Below are positions 13,542 through 21,582 of a DNA stretch of 40,084 nucleotides, piece by piece (position 1 is the first letter of the stretch; each line of letters begins with the position of its first letter). The DNA comes from Bryobacterales bacterium (GTDB lineage Bacteria > Acidobacteriota > Terriglobia > Bryobacterales > Bryobacteraceae): positions 1 to 40,084 of the forward strand of contig JAEUQC010000187.1 in assembly GCA_016789905.1 (NCBI GenBank). The letters are read 5' to 3'. The translations under genes and the position numbers were made by a program. The notes under the pieces are model-generated. The model was not told the origin of the DNA. It did not search any database and saw nothing but the letters and a program-made list of their open reading frames with translations.

Positions 13542-16124
13542 TTATTCGGCGCGGAGGGCGTGGGCGGGTTCGATGTTGATGGCGCGGAAGACGGCGGTGG
13601 CGGCGGTGCTTGTCGCGGCGAGGGCCACCAAGGCGGCGGTGGCGAGCGGAACCCACGCGTCGCGCAGACCGACCGAGTAAAGCGACGGCTGGAGAACCAA
13701 CGCGGCGGACATGGCGAAGGCGGTGCCAACCAACAGGCCTGGCCAGATGGGGAGGAGCGAATCCCGGAGTAACAGTCGCGCGGTATGGAAGCGGGTCGCG
13801 CCTAAAGCCATCCGGATACCGATTTCTGTTACTCGCCGGCTAACCTGGAACGCAACCACACCCGCCAAGCCGAGGCAGGCAGTGAGTACCGCGGCCAGTG
13901 CGAATGCTGCCGTCCAAATCGTCTGCCACCGGCGTGACGCTGTGGCGTTGTCAACCATGCGTTGCATGGAGGCGATACGCTCCACGGGGAGTTCCATGCC
14001 GTTCGCGGCTACTTCTTGCTGGATGCGAGCCAGAAGTTCCGCTGTGTCGCCAAAGGAGCGGATGAGATAGAAGGCGTCGGGGCCCTGGGCCTGCCAATCG
14101 GGGAGATAGACCATCAGCGGGGCGCGCGATTCGATGTGGCGCGCTTTGGCGTCGGCGACCACGCCGACAATACGGGCGTGGAGAACGGAGCCTCGTTCCT
14201 CTTGTACGATAAGTCGGCCGAGAGGATCCTCGCCAGGGAAGATTTCGTTAGCGACGCGTTCGGAGACGATGGCGACGCGCTGGCCCTGGTCAGCGATGGA
14301 AAAATCGCGGCCGGCGCGGAGGGCGGTGCCCGCGGCGGCGAAATACCCGTTGCTGACGAAGCGCCAGGTGCCAAGCGGGCCATCCGTGTACCGGGCGGCG
14401 GGGCGTTGGATGGGATTCACCCACGTTTCGCCTTGCAGCGGGAGGCGGTTTGCGGAGGCGGCAGCGTGGACACCTGGGAGCGAACGAAGCTTATTGAGAA
14501 GAGTCGCGTGTTGTTGCCGGCGGGCGGCGGGATCGGTGACCCGGGCGGGTGTGGTGATGTGGAGGGTGGATAGTTGGGCAGTGGCGAAGCCATGGTCCGT
14601 AGTGCGCAAGCGGGTGTAGCTGAGCAAGAGAATAGCCGCCACGCCCGCAAGAGCTACGCTGGCGGAGGCGGCCGTGAAGAGGAGACTCTGGCGGAGGCGG
14701 CGTTCGCCTGGGAGGCTAACAAGGTGGAGCGAGTGGCCAGGTTCAATCCGGGAAAAGGCACGGAGGGGTATGAGCACACAGAGAGCGGCGGTAACGGCGG
14801 GAAGGGAGGCGGCAAGGACCCAGGCGCCGGGATTGAGAGATACCTCTGGGAGCCGAGGGAGGAAGGCGGGGCCGAGGCGGGTGAGGAGTCGGAGAGCGGC
14901 GATGGCAGAGAGCCAGGCGGCGCAGGCACCGATGGAGACCAGGAGCAGCGGCTCACTGAGCCCGTGAATGAGCAGGCCGGCGCGGGTGGCGCCGAGGGCG
15001 GAATGGATAGCGACGTCCTTGCGGCGGTCTGCGATACGGGCGAGTTGGAGGTTTCCGAAATTTGCGCTGACAACGAGGAGGAGCAAGGCTGCGGCGGCGA
15101 GGAGGAGGCGGAGGGGGAGGTGCGCGTCGCTGGTGATTTGGGAATGGAGAGGGATCAGTTTCGGGTGCATTTCCAACTCGGCTGATCGGGCGAGCGGGGC
15201 AAGGATGGCATCCATTTGGGATTGAGCGGCGGCGACCGAGGCGCCGGGGCGGAGTTTGACGAGCGCGGACCAGCGGAAATGAGTTGGGTCCTCAGCCTCG
15301 GCGTCGACGCGGGAGGGGAGAATGAGGTCAATGGAAGGGGGGAAGTGCATCATCTCACCGAGTTGCTCCCCGTGGGGTAGGGGAAGCGTTGGAGGGAGGA
15401 CGCCGGCGATTTTGGTGGGCTCGTTATCGAGATGGATGGTGGCGCCGATGATGCGGGGATCGGCTTGGAAACGGGAGCGCCAAAGTTGGTCCGAGAGGAG
15501 GGCGAGGCGGGGGGCGGCTGGGCCGTACTCGTTAGGTTGCAGGGTGCGGCCGGCCTGGGCATCGGCGCCCACGATGTGGAAGAAATCCGGGGTTACTTCT
15601 AGGGCGTTCACTCGGGCGGAGTGGCCGGCGAGCGAATAGACGGCGCCATCGATTAAGGTGATGGCTTCACACAATGTGCACTGCTGGCGCCAGGCTTCGA
15701 CGTGGTTGGCGCTGACTGGCAGATCCGCATGGATGGAAGCGAAGGGCGGAGAGGCGATGCGGACGTTGTAGAGGCGATCGGCATCGGGGTAGCGGAGTGG
15801 GGCCAGCAGGATGCCGTGGGCGAGGGACGCGATCAAGGTTGCGACGCCGATGCCAAGGGTTAGCGTGAGAATGGAGACGCAGGCGAAGGCGGGGCTGCGA
15901 TGAAAGAAACGGCTTGCGGCGGCGAAACTTCCGGCGGCCAGGTCGCGCCAACGCCAGCCTCTGGCGACGCGACCCTCTTCTAGATAGCGAGGGACACTGC
16001 CGAATTCGAGGCGGGCCTCGCGGAGCGCCTGCTGGGGAGTGCGGCCCCGCTTTTCGAGATCCGCGGCTCGGGATTCGATGTGGAAGCGGAGTTCCTCTTC
16101 CATCTCCTGGGACGAAGGGATCAT
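13542..16124 (-). CDS. ADOP family duplicated permease
   Basis: The 860-residue protein begins with a cytoplasmic permease-prefix segment (EMEEELRFHIESRAADLEKR, then ALREARLEFGS). It continues with TM1 (FACVSILTLTLGIGVATLIA) and a MacB-like periplasmic domain (residues about 120-300), then two FtsX-type transmembrane clusters: about residues 335-480 and 770-860, the latter with VTEIGIRMALGATRF and ending INIEPAHALRAE. This duplicated permease without an ATPase is the 'acidobacterial duplicated orphan permease' (TIGR03434). In this family a PadR gene lies immediately upstream; here the ATG overlaps the PadR stop by 4 bases. The transported substrate is unknown. Its coding strand is C-rich, opposite to the plus-strand genes. 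Confidence 0.93.
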   Translation of the reverse strand: MIPSSQEMEEELRFHIESRAADLEKRGRTPQQALREARLEFGSVPRYLEEGRVARGWRWRDLAAGSFAAASRFFHRSPAFACVSILTLTLGIGVATLIASLAHGILLAPLRYPDADRLYNVRIASPPFASIHADLPVSANHVEAWRQQCTLCEAITLIDGAVYSLAGHSARVNALEVTPDFFHIVGADAQAGRTLQPNEYGPAAPRLALLSDQLWRSRFQADPRIIGATIHLDNEPTKIAGVLPPTLPLPHGEQLGEMMHFPPSIDLILPSRVDAEAEDPTHFRWSALVKLRPGASVAAAQSQMDAILAPLARSAELEMHPKLIPLHSQITSDAHLPLRLLLAAAALLLLVVSANFGNLQLARIADRRKDVAIHSALGATRAGLLIHGLSEPLLLVSIGACAAWLSAIAALRLLTRLGPAFLPRLPEVSLNPGAWVLAASLPAVTAALCVLIPLRAFSRIEPGHSLHLVSLPGERRLRQSLLFTAASASVALAGVAAILLLSYTRLRTTDHGFATAQLSTLHITTPARVTDPAARRQQHATLLNKLRSLPGVHAAASANRLPLQGETWVNPIQRPAARYTDGPLGTWRFVSNGYFAAAGTALRAGRDFSIADQGQRVAIVSERVANEIFPGEDPLGRLIVQEERGSVLHARIVGVVADAKARHIESRAPLMVYLPDWQAQGPDAFYLIRSFGDTAELLARIQQEVAANGMELPVERIASMQRMVDNATASRRWQTIWTAAFALAAVLTACLGLAGVVAFQVSRRVTEIGIRMALGATRFHTARLLLRDSLLPIWPGLLVGTAFAMSAALVLQPSLYSVGLRDAWVPLATAALVALAATSTAATAVFRAINIEPAHALRAE

Positions 16125-16450
16125 GCCGATTCGGTTCCCAGGGCGAGATCCATGAGGGCGACGGTACGGCGCCAGTTTTCTGATTCCAACCGAAGCTGTT
16201 TACGGCCCGCGGCGGTTAGCTCATAGAACTTAGCGCGGCGGTTGTTATCGGAAGTGCCCCATTCGGATTTAATCCAGCCTTTCGTCTCGAGGCGGTATAG
16301 AGCCGGATAGAGCGCGCCTTGTTCAATGGCCCAGGCGCCGTTGGAGAGCTGTTCGATGCGGAGAAGGACGCCGTAGCCGTGCTGTTGGCCGAGAGAGACG
16401 GCTTTCAGGATCAAGAGATCGAGCGTACCGGGCATGATGGCTTGGGACAT
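16121..16450 (-). CDS. PadR-family transcriptional regulator, acidobacterial ADOP-associated type
   Basis: The 109-residue protein starts MSQAIMPGTLDLLILKAVSL and contains the winged-helix PadR signature: QQHGYGVLLRIEQLS, IEQGALYPALYRLETKGWIK and EWGTSDNNRRAKFYELTAAG. A short C-terminal dimerisation helix (RRTVALMDLAL) follows. Length and overlap with an ADOP gene match the lineage-specific PadR group (TIGR03433). The start is supported by AAGGA upstream; MPGTLDLL at residue 6 is an alternative start, as in other PadR proteins. It probably represses its own operon and perhaps the divergent gene at 16571, through the inverted repeats found between them. Confidence 0.95.
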   Translation of the reverse strand: MSQAIMPGTLDLLILKAVSLGQQHGYGVLLRIEQLSNGAWAIEQGALYPALYRLETKGWIKSEWGTSDNNRRAKFYELTAAGRKQLRLESENWRRTVALMDLALGTESA

Positions 16451-16510
16451 TCCTAGTTTCCTTAGGGGTAGGATACTACGACTGTAACAAAACGTGTTCT
16501 CTCCTTGACG

Positions 16511-16537
16511 GCTTAGGAGAGAGCTCGTATCCTAAGC
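16511..16537. promoter_or_regulatory. Inverted repeat GCTTAGGA-N11-TCCTAAGC between padR and the divergent gene
   Basis: A perfect 8+8 inverted repeat (16511-16518 and 16530-16537) lies in the 120-base divergent region. Related TCCT-N-AGGA dyads are found at 16459-16473 (TCCTTAGGGGTAGGA), 16502-16518 (TCCTTGACGGCTTAGGA) and 16530-16546 (TCCTAAGCGGTATAGGA). The repeated half-site TAGGA/TCCTA suggests several binding sites for one dimeric regulator, most simply PadR itself. Confidence 0.6.
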
Positions 16538-16570
16538 GGTATAGGAGAGCTGTGCTCTTCGCAGAGGCTT

Positions 16571-18370
16571 ATGAAACATCTTGCAATTCCACTTTTCTTC
16601 TCTATGGGCCTGGCGGCGCAGGTGACTGTCGTCGTGCCTGGCAACCGGGTGATTACGCTGGCAGGGCAACCGGCAGGGACACAGTCGGCTGCGAGCGGGC
16701 GGAGCGCGCCAGCAGATTCGCCGATCGCGGTGGGGATGGCGTTGACGGCCGGGCAGGCGCTGGAGATCACGGCGACGGGCGCCGTGGATGGGACTGGCCC
16801 GGACGGATCGGCCGGCTGCCGGGCGACGTATACGGCGGAGTTTTCGGTGGCCCGGGTGACTACTTTGTGCCGGGCGCTTGTTGGGATGTTTTTGGCGGAC
16901 ACGCGGCGGCCGCAGCCTGGGGCGGGAGTGGAATATGGGGGGGACGCGCGGGAAATTCCAGTGCAGCGGCCGCTGCTCCAGCAGCCGTTTTTGATAGGGA
17001 GCGGAACCACGGCGACGGGTGTGAAGAAGGCGTTCGTAGTTCCTGCCGGGGCGACTCGGCTGTATCTGTCGCCTGTTGGGAATGCAAGGTCGGTGGGAGA
17101 GTTCACGGTGACAGTAAGGAGCGGAGCGGAGCCAGAGACGCCGAGTAATCCCGTGCGGGTATCGGCGGTGAGCGGCATCACGCTGGCCGGACAGCCCGCA
17201 GGGACGGTAGCGCAAGCCAACGATGCGCGGATAGCGCCTTTGTATTCGCCGGTGCTGGTGAACACGCCGCTGACCGGCGGGCAGGTGTTGCGGATCGTCG
17301 CTACGGGGAACGTGGAGGGAACTGGGCCTGATGGGGCCGAAGGATGCACAGACCGGTTTTCCGCGGAGTTTGGGATTGCGAGGGTGGATACCCGGTGCCG
17401 CGCGCTGGTTGGTGTGTTTCTGGCGGACACGGCGCGGAGCCAGCCGCCAAACTTGACCTTTACTGGGGCGACGCGGAACACGGTGCGTGTGGAACCGCTG
17501 CTGCAGCAGCCGTTTCTCATTGGGAGCGGATACACGGACGGAGGAGAGCTGAAGCAATTTGTGACACCGGTTGGAGCGACGCGGCTCTATCTGGCGGCGG
17601 TGGGGCGAGCGACGCTGGACGGACACTTTACCGTGACGGTGAGCCCTTCAGGCGGCACGACGCCGGTGGTGGAGCGTACGGGGGTATTAAGGGCAGCCGG
17701 ATTTGGCGGAGGAACGGTGGCAGCAGGATCTATCGTTTCGATATTTGGGAGCAATTTTGCGGCGGCGACGGAGACGGCGGGGAGCGTACCGCTGCCGGTG
17801 CGGATCGGGCAAACACGGGTGTATTTGAACCTGCTAGCGGCGCCGCTGTACTTTACGAGCAGCGGGCAGGTGAACGCGCAGATTCCGTGGGAACTGGCCG
17901 GAGAGACAAGCGCGCAACTGGTTGTGGTGCGGAATGGGGCGGCAAGTTTGCCGGTGCCGGTGGACTTGGCGCCGGCGAGTCCGGGAATTTTCCTGATCCG
18001 GGAGAACACGGGCGTGGTGGTGAATGCGGTGACCGGGCAATTGGTAGACGCGCAGAGTGGCGTTCGGACGGGGGATACGCTGGTGATCTACGCCTCTGGG
18101 TTGGGGCCGGTGACAGGGGCGACGGGGACGGGCGTTCCGGCGTCAAGCACGGAACTGGAGCCAACCCAACAACCGGTGGAAGCGACGTTGACGGTGGGGG
18201 GGCAGGAGACGCGGATGACGGTGTTATTCGCGGGGTCGGCGCCGGGCTTCATTGGGGTGAACCAGGTGAACGCAGTGGTTCCGGACACTAGAGCGGCGGG
18301 GGTGGGGGTCTTGAAGCTGCGGACGCGCGGGGCAGAGTCAAACGGGGTTCGGATTGCGGTGGAACAGTAA
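16571..18370 (+). CDS. Secreted protein: two LecA(PA-IL)-like repeats plus TIGR03437 domain
   Basis: The 599-residue protein has a short signal peptide (MKHLAIPLFFSMGLAAQ). Two tandem repeats follow (about residues 22-185 and 198-357), each with LAGQPAGT, a G-x-GPDG motif, a Cys pair (C83/C100 in the first), CRALVG, LLQQPFLIGSG and a closing FTVTV strand. The GPDG, C-x-ALV and final beta-strand layout resembles the galactose lectin LecA. However, the calcium-binding loop before the final strand is shortened (LYLSPVGNARSVGEF) and lacks the Asp and Asn pair seen in LecA. Residues about 365-599 are the TIGR03437 domain common in Solibacter: GGTVAAGSIVSIFGSNFA, VNAQIPWEL and IYASGLGPVTG. Probably extracellular or surface attached; ligand unknown. 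Confidence 0.75.
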   Translation: MKHLAIPLFFSMGLAAQVTVVVPGNRVITLAGQPAGTQSAASGRSAPADSPIAVGMALTAGQALEITATGAVDGTGPDGSAGCRATYTAEFSVARVTTLCRALVGMFLADTRRPQPGAGVEYGGDAREIPVQRPLLQQPFLIGSGTTATGVKKAFVVPAGATRLYLSPVGNARSVGEFTVTVRSGAEPETPSNPVRVSAVSGITLAGQPAGTVAQANDARIAPLYSPVLVNTPLTGGQVLRIVATGNVEGTGPDGAEGCTDRFSAEFGIARVDTRCRALVGVFLADTARSQPPNLTFTGATRNTVRVEPLLQQPFLIGSGYTDGGELKQFVTPVGATRLYLAAVGRATLDGHFTVTVSPSGGTTPVVERTGVLRAAGFGGGTVAAGSIVSIFGSNFAAATETAGSVPLPVRIGQTRVYLNLLAAPLYFTSSGQVNAQIPWELAGETSAQLVVVRNGAASLPVPVDLAPASPGIFLIRENTGVVVNAVTGQLVDAQSGVRTGDTLVIYASGLGPVTGATGTGVPASSTELEPTQQPVEATLTVGGQETRMTVLFAGSAPGFIGVNQVNAVVPDTRAAGVGVLKLRTRGAESNGVRIAVEQ

Positions 18371-18388
18371 GGACTAGGAGTGAAAACA

Positions 18389-19192
18389 ATGAGACGAATC
18401 TTTGCTATTTCGATGATTTCGGTGGCGGCGTGGGCTGCCGGGTGTGAGCAGAGTTTTTCAAAATCAGGCAATCCGCTGACGGGGACGAAATACAACGCGG
18501 TGGTAACCGTGCAGGGGGTGACTGTGGCCGACGCGGTGGGGCAACTGCACGACATAGCAGTGGAAAAGAACCTGGACGTCTTGACGGAGGACCCGGCGAC
18601 GGGAACGATGCTGCTGGAGGACCGGGCGAGCTTCAAGCAGCGGGCGATACCATATGTCGTCAGCGTATCCGCCGACGGCGAGGCGGCGACGATCCAGATG
18701 ATGGTGAAGCTGAACAAAGGGGCGTTCGCGAAAGCCGATGCTGTGCAGAAGGAGATCTGCGCGATGTTGGACAAGGTGACGCGAGGAGGCGGCGGGAAGG
18801 GACTGACGCAAGTGCAGGGGCCGCGGAAAGTGGATGCGTTGACGCTCTCGATGCGGTTGGCGCGGGAGAACGAGGAGAGCCCGGAGTCGATCCCGCTGCG
18901 ATATAAAGACAAGTCGTTCACGGTTTCCGGAAAGGTGAAGTACGTGATAAAGGACGGAAGTGTGTATCGGGTGGCTTTCGATATTCCGGAACGGCCCAAC
19001 ACGACGTTCGGCAACTTTCCGGGAACGCCATCTTACCTGATCAACGTCAGTTGCCTGATGGCGCCGAACCAAGCGGCGTGGGCGTTGGCGCTTCGGCCGG
19101 GGGAGAAGGTGAAATTGACAGGGAGTTATTCCGACTACGACCAATTCAAACGCGTGATGTGGCTTGGCGATTGTAAATCGGAAGCTCGGTAG
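18389..19192 (+). CDS. Exported protein with C-terminal OB-fold-like (tRNA_anti-like) domain
   Basis: The 267-residue protein starts MRRIFAISMISVAAWAAGCE, which fits an exported protein or lipoprotein (AAGC). I chose the ATG at 18389 because an AGGAG ends 8 bases upstream; a GTG at 18380 lies inside that site. The N-terminal half (about residues 30-145) is a beta/alpha domain of unknown family. The C-terminal 100 residues show the pattern of the tRNA_anti-like OB fold: FTVSGKVKYVIKDGSVYRVAF, in parts, then VSCLMAP, then LRPGEKVKLTGSYSDYD and WLGDCK. Such domains are found in exported proteins of unknown role. It starts 18 bases after the preceding gene and is likely co-transcribed with it. 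Confidence 0.65.
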   Translation: MRRIFAISMISVAAWAAGCEQSFSKSGNPLTGTKYNAVVTVQGVTVADAVGQLHDIAVEKNLDVLTEDPATGTMLLEDRASFKQRAIPYVVSVSADGEAATIQMMVKLNKGAFAKADAVQKEICAMLDKVTRGGGGKGLTQVQGPRKVDALTLSMRLARENEESPESIPLRYKDKSFTVSGKVKYVIKDGSVYRVAFDIPERPNTTFGNFPGTPSYLINVSCLMAPNQAAWALALRPGEKVKLTGSYSDYDQFKRVMWLGDCKSEAR

Positions 19193-19196
19193 CGGA

Positions 19197-20285
19197 TTAT
19201 TTGAAGATAACGGCTTTGCCGGTGCGAGCTGATTCGCGGGCGGCTTCGAGGATCTCGGTGGCAATCATATTGTTTTCGAGAGAGGAAAGGCCGCCCGGCT
19301 TATGATTGCCTCTGGCGACAGCTATGAGGTAGGAGATGGAATCGGCCTCGGCGGGCGGAAGCGGAGCTGGGGTGCGAAGTTCCTCTGTTTTGGCGGGCGC
19401 GATACGAACCCGGAGCGAGTTGCTCCCGGTAGCGATGGCGTAGCCGGAGGCGCCGTAGACCTCAAAGTCCTTGCGGCTGAAGGGCCAGTTCCAGGAGGCC
19501 TGGATGACGCCGTGGGCTTGAGGATAATCGACAAGGATGGTGGCTTCGTCGTCCACGTTGGTGTAGATTTGCGGCTTGGCGGTATGCGAAATGGCGGTGA
19601 CTTTGCGGGGGCGCTGATTGTCCATCATCCAGGTCATGAGGTTGGCGCCGTAGCAGCCGAAGTCGAAGAGGGCGCCGGCGCCGTTTTTGACGGGATCATT
19701 GAGCCATTGGAAGAACTCATCCTGGACACCGATTTCACGCGGGCCCTGATGACCGTCCATGGCCACCATGCGGCGAATGGGACCGGCGGCTTTTTGCTGG
19801 TGAAGCAGGTTCCATATTTCGCCGTGGGAACGGTACCAGGTGGTTTCGTAGTTGACGAAGACCGGGGTGTCGTACTTACGGGATGCCTGCTGGATGGCAC
19901 GGGCGTGTTGCATGTCGACGGCAAGGGGTTTTTCCATCATGATGGGGATGCGGCGGGGCGCGGCGGCCTCCACGATGGCTTTGTGGGCGAAGGTATCGCT
20001 GAAGATGGCGATGGCTTCGGGTTTCGCGTCGTCGAGCATTTTGTTTAGGTCGGAGAATAGCTGGGTGGTTTGGAACTGGTGGGACTTGGCGTATTTTTCG
20101 CGCAGGGCGGGAGAAGGGTCCCAGATGGCGACGACGGTGATATCGGCGGGCCGGGCGGCGGCGGCACGGAGAAAGCCGGTGACGTGGCCGTGGTTGAGGC
20201 CGGCAATCGCAATGCGGAGGGGCTGGGCGGCGAGGAGTGAGGCGGCCAGGAGGGCGAGGGCGAGGCGAAACAGCATGATCCTCAT
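19197..20285 (-). CDS. Exported Gfo/Idh/MocA-family oxidoreductase
   Basis: The 362-residue protein has an N-terminal export signal (MLFRLALALLAASLLAAQ) before the Rossmann start LRIAIAGLNHGHVTG. The usual G-x-G-x-x-G is replaced by GLNHGH, a variant seen in part of the family. The catalytic-lysine motif is present as MMEKPLAVD (about residue 118), and GAGALFDFGCYGANL marks the C-terminal domain. These enzymes use NAD(P) to oxidise or reduce sugars and cyclitols. An exported form must either be pre-folded and carried by another route or bind its cofactor tightly. The start could also be the ATG at 20276. It ends 4 bases from the convergent gene. Confidence 0.85.
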   Translation of the reverse strand: MRIMLFRLALALLAASLLAAQPLRIAIAGLNHGHVTGFLRAAAARPADITVVAIWDPSPALREKYAKSHQFQTTQLFSDLNKMLDDAKPEAIAIFSDTFAHKAIVEAAAPRRIPIMMEKPLAVDMQHARAIQQASRKYDTPVFVNYETTWYRSHGEIWNLLHQQKAAGPIRRMVAMDGHQGPREIGVQDEFFQWLNDPVKNGAGALFDFGCYGANLMTWMMDNQRPRKVTAISHTAKPQIYTNVDDEATILVDYPQAHGVIQASWNWPFSRKDFEVYGASGYAIATGSNSLRVRIAPAKTEELRTPAPLPPAEADSISYLIAVARGNHKPGGLSSLENNMIATEILEAARESARTGKAVIFK

Positions 20286-20349
20286 TGTGACGTTGTTTGC
20301 CAAGGGGGGCAATCCCTGCCGGCGGGTGGAATTGTGTAGACTACGGGCG

Positions 20350-21519
20350 ATGAAACTCTACTATTTGTCCGGGCTTATGACGATTGGGCTGGCGGCCCAG
20401 CAAGCGCATGTGAATTTGGAATGGAATCCGCAGGCGAACCGGGAGAATTTCAAGCCGTTTGGCGCGGCGGTGATTTCGCCGGAGGTACATCCGGACCGCC
20501 GGGTGACGTTCCGCGTGAACGCGGCCGGGGCCAGCGAAGTGCAACTGGCTGGCGGTCCCCTGCAGTTAGGCTATGCGGGCGGGGATAGGAAGTTCGTAAA
20601 GGGGGCGGATGGAATCTGGACGTTGACGGTGGGACCAGTGGCCCCGAACATGTATGTGTACAAACTGGTGATCGATGGAGCGACAGTGCCGGACCCGAAC
20701 AATACCATCGCCGGTGTGGGCGACCAACCGCCGTATTCGATGTTGATTATCCCGGGTGACGGGGCAGCCTATTATGACGCGAAAAAAGTACCGCACGGTA
20801 CGGTGACGCGGCATGTGTACCATTCGGCGGTAACCGGCGGGGAGCGGGAGATGTATGTCTACCTGCCGCCGGGTTATTCGGCGAAAAAGAAGTATCCGGT
20901 GCTGTATTTATTTGGCGGGAGCGGGGAAATGGCGGGGAACTGGGCGATAGAAGGGCGGGCGAATTTCATTTTGGACAATCTGCTGGCGGAGGGCAAAGCG
21001 AAGCCGATGCTGATTGTGATGGCGAACAACCAGATGGTACACCGGGGTGATCCGTCGTTTCGGGAAAAAGGGCCAGGGTTGTTGGAGCGGGACCTGCGGG
21101 AGCATGTGATCCCGATGATCGATAAAACCTATTCGACGGTGCGGAGTCCGAAGGGAAGGGCGATGGCCGGGCTTTCGATGGGCGGAGGGCATACGCAGAC
21201 GGTGGGCTTCCGGTCGTTGGATCTGTTTGGTTCCTTTGGCGTATTGAGCGCGGGCAACCGGGAAAGCGAAACGCATAGCGCGGCGTTCCTGAATGATCCG
21301 AAGGTAAATGAGAAAGTGGACTACCTATTGGTGGGGCAGGGAACACATGAACCAAAGGGGATGGGGCCGACGGGGGCGGGAACAGCGGCGTTGAAAGCCG
21401 CGCTGGAAAAACACAACGTACGGTTTGTTTACTACGAAGGCGGCGGTGGAGCGCACGATTGGGCGACGTGGCGACACTTGCTGGCGATGAAGCTATTGCC
21501 GGAGTTGTGGCGGAAGTAG
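20350..21519 (+). CDS. Secreted esterase, esterase-D/feruloyl-esterase type
   Basis: The 389-residue protein starts MKLYYLSGLMTIGLAAQQAH, a signal peptide. Residues about 35-130 form an immunoglobulin-like E-set domain (VTFRVNAAGASEVQLAGG, VGPVAPNMYVYKLVIDG). Residues about 140-389 form an alpha/beta hydrolase of the PF00756 type: REMYVYLPPGYSAKKKYPVL, LYLFGGSGE, AMAGLSMGGGHTQ with nucleophile Ser276, and GGGAHDWATWRHLL with His369. This matches XynZ/Fae1-like feruloyl or acetyl-xylan esterases and enterochelin-esterase relatives. The context of secreted carbohydrate proteins favours polysaccharide de-esterification. Initiation before 20350 would lose the signal peptide. Confidence 0.87.
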   Translation: MKLYYLSGLMTIGLAAQQAHVNLEWNPQANRENFKPFGAAVISPEVHPDRRVTFRVNAAGASEVQLAGGPLQLGYAGGDRKFVKGADGIWTLTVGPVAPNMYVYKLVIDGATVPDPNNTIAGVGDQPPYSMLIIPGDGAAYYDAKKVPHGTVTRHVYHSAVTGGEREMYVYLPPGYSAKKKYPVLYLFGGSGEMAGNWAIEGRANFILDNLLAEGKAKPMLIVMANNQMVHRGDPSFREKGPGLLERDLREHVIPMIDKTYSTVRSPKGRAMAGLSMGGGHTQTVGFRSLDLFGSFGVLSAGNRESETHSAAFLNDPKVNEKVDYLLVGQGTHEPKGMGPTGAGTAALKAALEKHNVRFVYYEGGGGAHDWATWRHLLAMKLLPELWRK

Positions 21520-21534
21520 GGAGCCTGAATGGAA

Positions 21535-21560
21535 AAGGGCGCCCATTGCGGGGCGCCCTT
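21535..21560. terminator. Bidirectional intrinsic terminator hairpin
   Basis: AAGGGCGCCC (21535-21544), a six-base loop and GGGCGCCCTT (21551-21560) form a perfect 10-base-pair stem between the convergent esterase and FecR-protein genes. Read on the minus strand it is followed by TTTT, so it should terminate the FecR-protein transcript best. The plus-strand side has no T-run. Confidence 0.8.
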
Positions 21561-21582
21561 CTGGCTGGATAAGGGTACGGGA

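Noticed and set aside
14574..15185. Plus-strand frame of 203 codons inside the ADOP region
   Set aside because: It is Gly/Glu-rich antisense sequence without a start signal; the ADOP family match on the other strand explains this DNA.
16513..17626. Two minus-strand frames of 340 and 364 codons
   Set aside because: Both are antisense to the LecA-like/TIGR03437 gene. Their internal repeats only mirror the tandem repeat of the real gene.
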